Positions 62,444-64,000 of a DNA stretch of 64,000 nt are shown here, in pieces. The stretch is from Margaritifera margaritifera. Taxonomy: Eukaryota > Mollusca > Bivalvia > Unionida > Margaritiferidae. Where the stretch lies: positions 1,168,501 through 1,232,500 of the forward strand of contig JAQPZY010001579.1 in assembly GCA_029931535.1 (NCBI GenBank), given 5' to 3'. Under the pieces are notes generated by a model that saw only the letters and a program-made list of their open reading frames with translations, was not told the DNA's origin and ran no database searches. Position 1 is the first letter of the stretch. Every line of letters begins with the position of its first letter. The translations under genes and the position numbers were made by a program.

Positions 62444-62894
62444 AATTTAATAGCTAAAGACTATTCAAGCATCTACTGAATCTGATACAGTTCGTGTATT
62501 TTTTAAACTGGAGAATTTATTTATTTCCTTGATTAGGTCAATAAAAATAAAAATTAGTCTAATGGCTATTATTCGTGTTTGCTACAGTCTCTGTTTGTTG
62601 AACACAATGCACGGAGACTTTGTTTCATACAGTGTTAATGGTCATTACAAGCAATTACAGAGGGTTACAATTAACATACTGAATATCAGCATAAAAATGA
62701 AAATGGAAATGTCATGGAATTTCACGGTATGCTTGTGGCATATTTTTCAGGTTACGTTAATAAAAAAAAAAAAGAAAAAAAAAAAAAGATCGATGATACT
62801 GATATATCTTAGATGGCCCAGTGAATCGGCTCTGCAGTTGCTTCACCAATCGAGGCACTGAGTCCAACACAGAAAAGTAACAACATCAATAGGG

Positions 62895-63104
62895 GCTGTC
62901 AAAGATGTACGTGTACGTGAACATATTTTATTAGTTGATGCAGATACTAATCGGTTTGTACCACCTGTTATTGGATATATACTATGATTCTGGAATGTGA
63001 AAGATATTAAAAGATTAAGAGAACGAGTTGATAATAATTTAACAGCTACTGAGCAAAGTGATACTGAAAGAGCTAACAAAATTTTAGAACTACAAACAGA
63101 GCGA
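62895..63104 (+). pseudogene. coiled-coil coding-like fragment with one in-frame stop
   Basis: A single frame reads VKDVRVREHILLVDADTNRF, a TGA at 62985, then FWNVKDIKRLRERVDNN and a heptad-like tail (ERANKILELQTER) to another stop. Only two stops in about 70 codons of AT-rich DNA with protein-like composition suggests decay of a real gene. Family unknown. Confidence 0.4.
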
Positions 63105-64000
63105 TGAAAACAAAAAAGTTCTTGATGCACATGACTTTTTATTGAACAATGATTCAACGGATTATCAAATGCTATATTAAGCCTTGCAAACAGTATGAGA
63201 AAGAACGAATAATGCACCTAACTTTCAACAGCATTTTCAACCAGATGAACAGAGGATAAACAGTGAGATAACTGCTTTAGAGAGTGATATTGAGAAAATA
63301 AAGAAATCTTTCGAAGACTAGGACTTTTTATAATGTTAACTAGAACAATTACGGAAAGACTGGAATAAAGACACCCAGCAAAACGGGAAAGACAACAAAG
63401 TTAATGAATGATTTTAGCGCTAAAATTACCACCTTGGTCAACAAGATAATACCTAACACTAATAAATCTGTCAGAGTTGCTGAGGAAGAATGATTCAACG
63501 GAGATAACACCACAAACATTGACGACAAGAAGAACAAGGTAAATGTATATAAAAGCATGACAAAGGCTACGAAAACAACTTACGAAGTATATATTATTGA
63601 TTTGAGTGAAAATATTCAAACGATAAAAGATGTTACCTTTAAAGAATTTTAGAACAAGTTTAAATCTGAGATTTAACAATATAAAACAGATAGCAAAGGT
63701 TTGTAAATTACAAACTGGGGTACTATTGACGAATAAATAAATAAATATATAAAACGAATGGAAAGGTATCAATGATTTTGGACAGAAATTTAGAATGAAA
63801 ACGGAGGCATTCAAAGCTAAAATAGATTTTAAAAAGACTGTCACATTAAGTGGTTGAAGCGACGCAGTTAAACCCAAATAAGCGAAAATATAGAGACATT
63901 ACAAACCAAATTGAACACGGAAATGGGCATAAAGAGTCTTGTATTGGATGTTAGAATGGATGAATTAAAAAGGAAATCAATAACAACAAAAAGGAGTTTG
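63105..64000 (+). pseudogene. further decayed coding-like segments to window edge
   Basis: Short open stretches in changing plus-strand frames have protein-like, charge-rich composition. Examples are EQRINSEITALESDIEKIKK (about 63245-63310), KLMNDFSAKITTLVNKIIPN (about 63399-63460) and VYKSMTKATKTTYEV with IIDLSENIQTIKDVTFKEF (about 63545-63650). Stops occur every 30-50 codons. The helical, lysine-rich character resembles the segment before it. It continues past 64000. Confidence 0.35.

Noticed and set aside
62843..63217. 124-codon minus-strand open frame
   Set aside because: The opposite strand has a more protein-like reading with charged helical composition; the minus frame is its shadow.
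63401..63877. 158-codon minus-strand open frame, the longest in the window
   Set aside because: It is a hydrophobic F/L/I-rich reading opposite lysine-rich plus-strand segments, which is what an AT-rich coding strand produces on its complement. No family was recognised.

Overview
The window is AT-rich animal nuclear DNA. It has long introns, many tandem-repeat families, tRNA-derived SINEs, and remnants of retroelements and DNA transposons. The repeat types suggest a lophotrochozoan, probably a mollusc: elements with about 146-bp internal repeats that end in GACGGACGACGGAC-type runs followed by AGCTCAC/GAGCTAAA, and SINEs with CCAAAC tails. That assignment is inference. No bacterial operons, CRISPR arrays, rRNA genes or intact tRNA genes were seen.

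The one clear host gene is on the minus strand: the 5' half of a serine hydroxymethyltransferase, most like the mitochondrial form. Five coding exons join in phase: 40082-40038, 36120-35974, 35515-35436, 16113-15913 and 3593-3512. They encode about 185 residues, from a basic leader through the [21 protein letters not shown] and DLPDGGHLTHG blocks. The rest of the gene, including the PLP-binding lysine, lies beyond position 1. Intron 1 appears to be a GC-AG intron. Introns 3 and 4 are about 19.3 and 12.3 kb and hold most of the mobile DNA.

Layout. 1-2035 is a 36/40-bp minisatellite in intron 5. 3594-15912 (intron 4) holds a duplicated palindromic MITE, a 1.5-kb hAT-type element with an 8-bp target duplication, two minisatellites and a non-autonomous element with Tigger-like ends. 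16114-35435 (intron 3) holds SINEs, a 145-bp repeat array, a 2.6-kb tandem-repeat transposon, a 3.9-kb inverted repeat with a TA-repeat loop, a TA-flanked MITE, a 43-bp minisatellite and a 2.0-kb element with a perfect 7-bp duplication. Intron 1 has two back-to-back hairpins. Upstream of the gene, 40575-40989 is a MITE with four perfect CRE palindromes. From 42.3 to 51.8 kb come a 47-bp minisatellite, a Penelope-type GIY-YIG fragment, a SINE with a 10-bp target duplication, a LINE fragment, two long-period arrays, a CpG-rich palindrome and an inverted second copy of the 146-bp-repeat element. 51.8-58.8 kb is mostly unassigned.

From about 59.2 kb to the right edge, scattered coding-like fragments occur on both strands. 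One resembles the C-terminus and chromodomain of a Polinton/Maverick integrase. The others, coiled-coil or membrane-like, are unrecognised. All carry stops or frameshifts. This is probably a decayed large DNA transposon or virus-like element.
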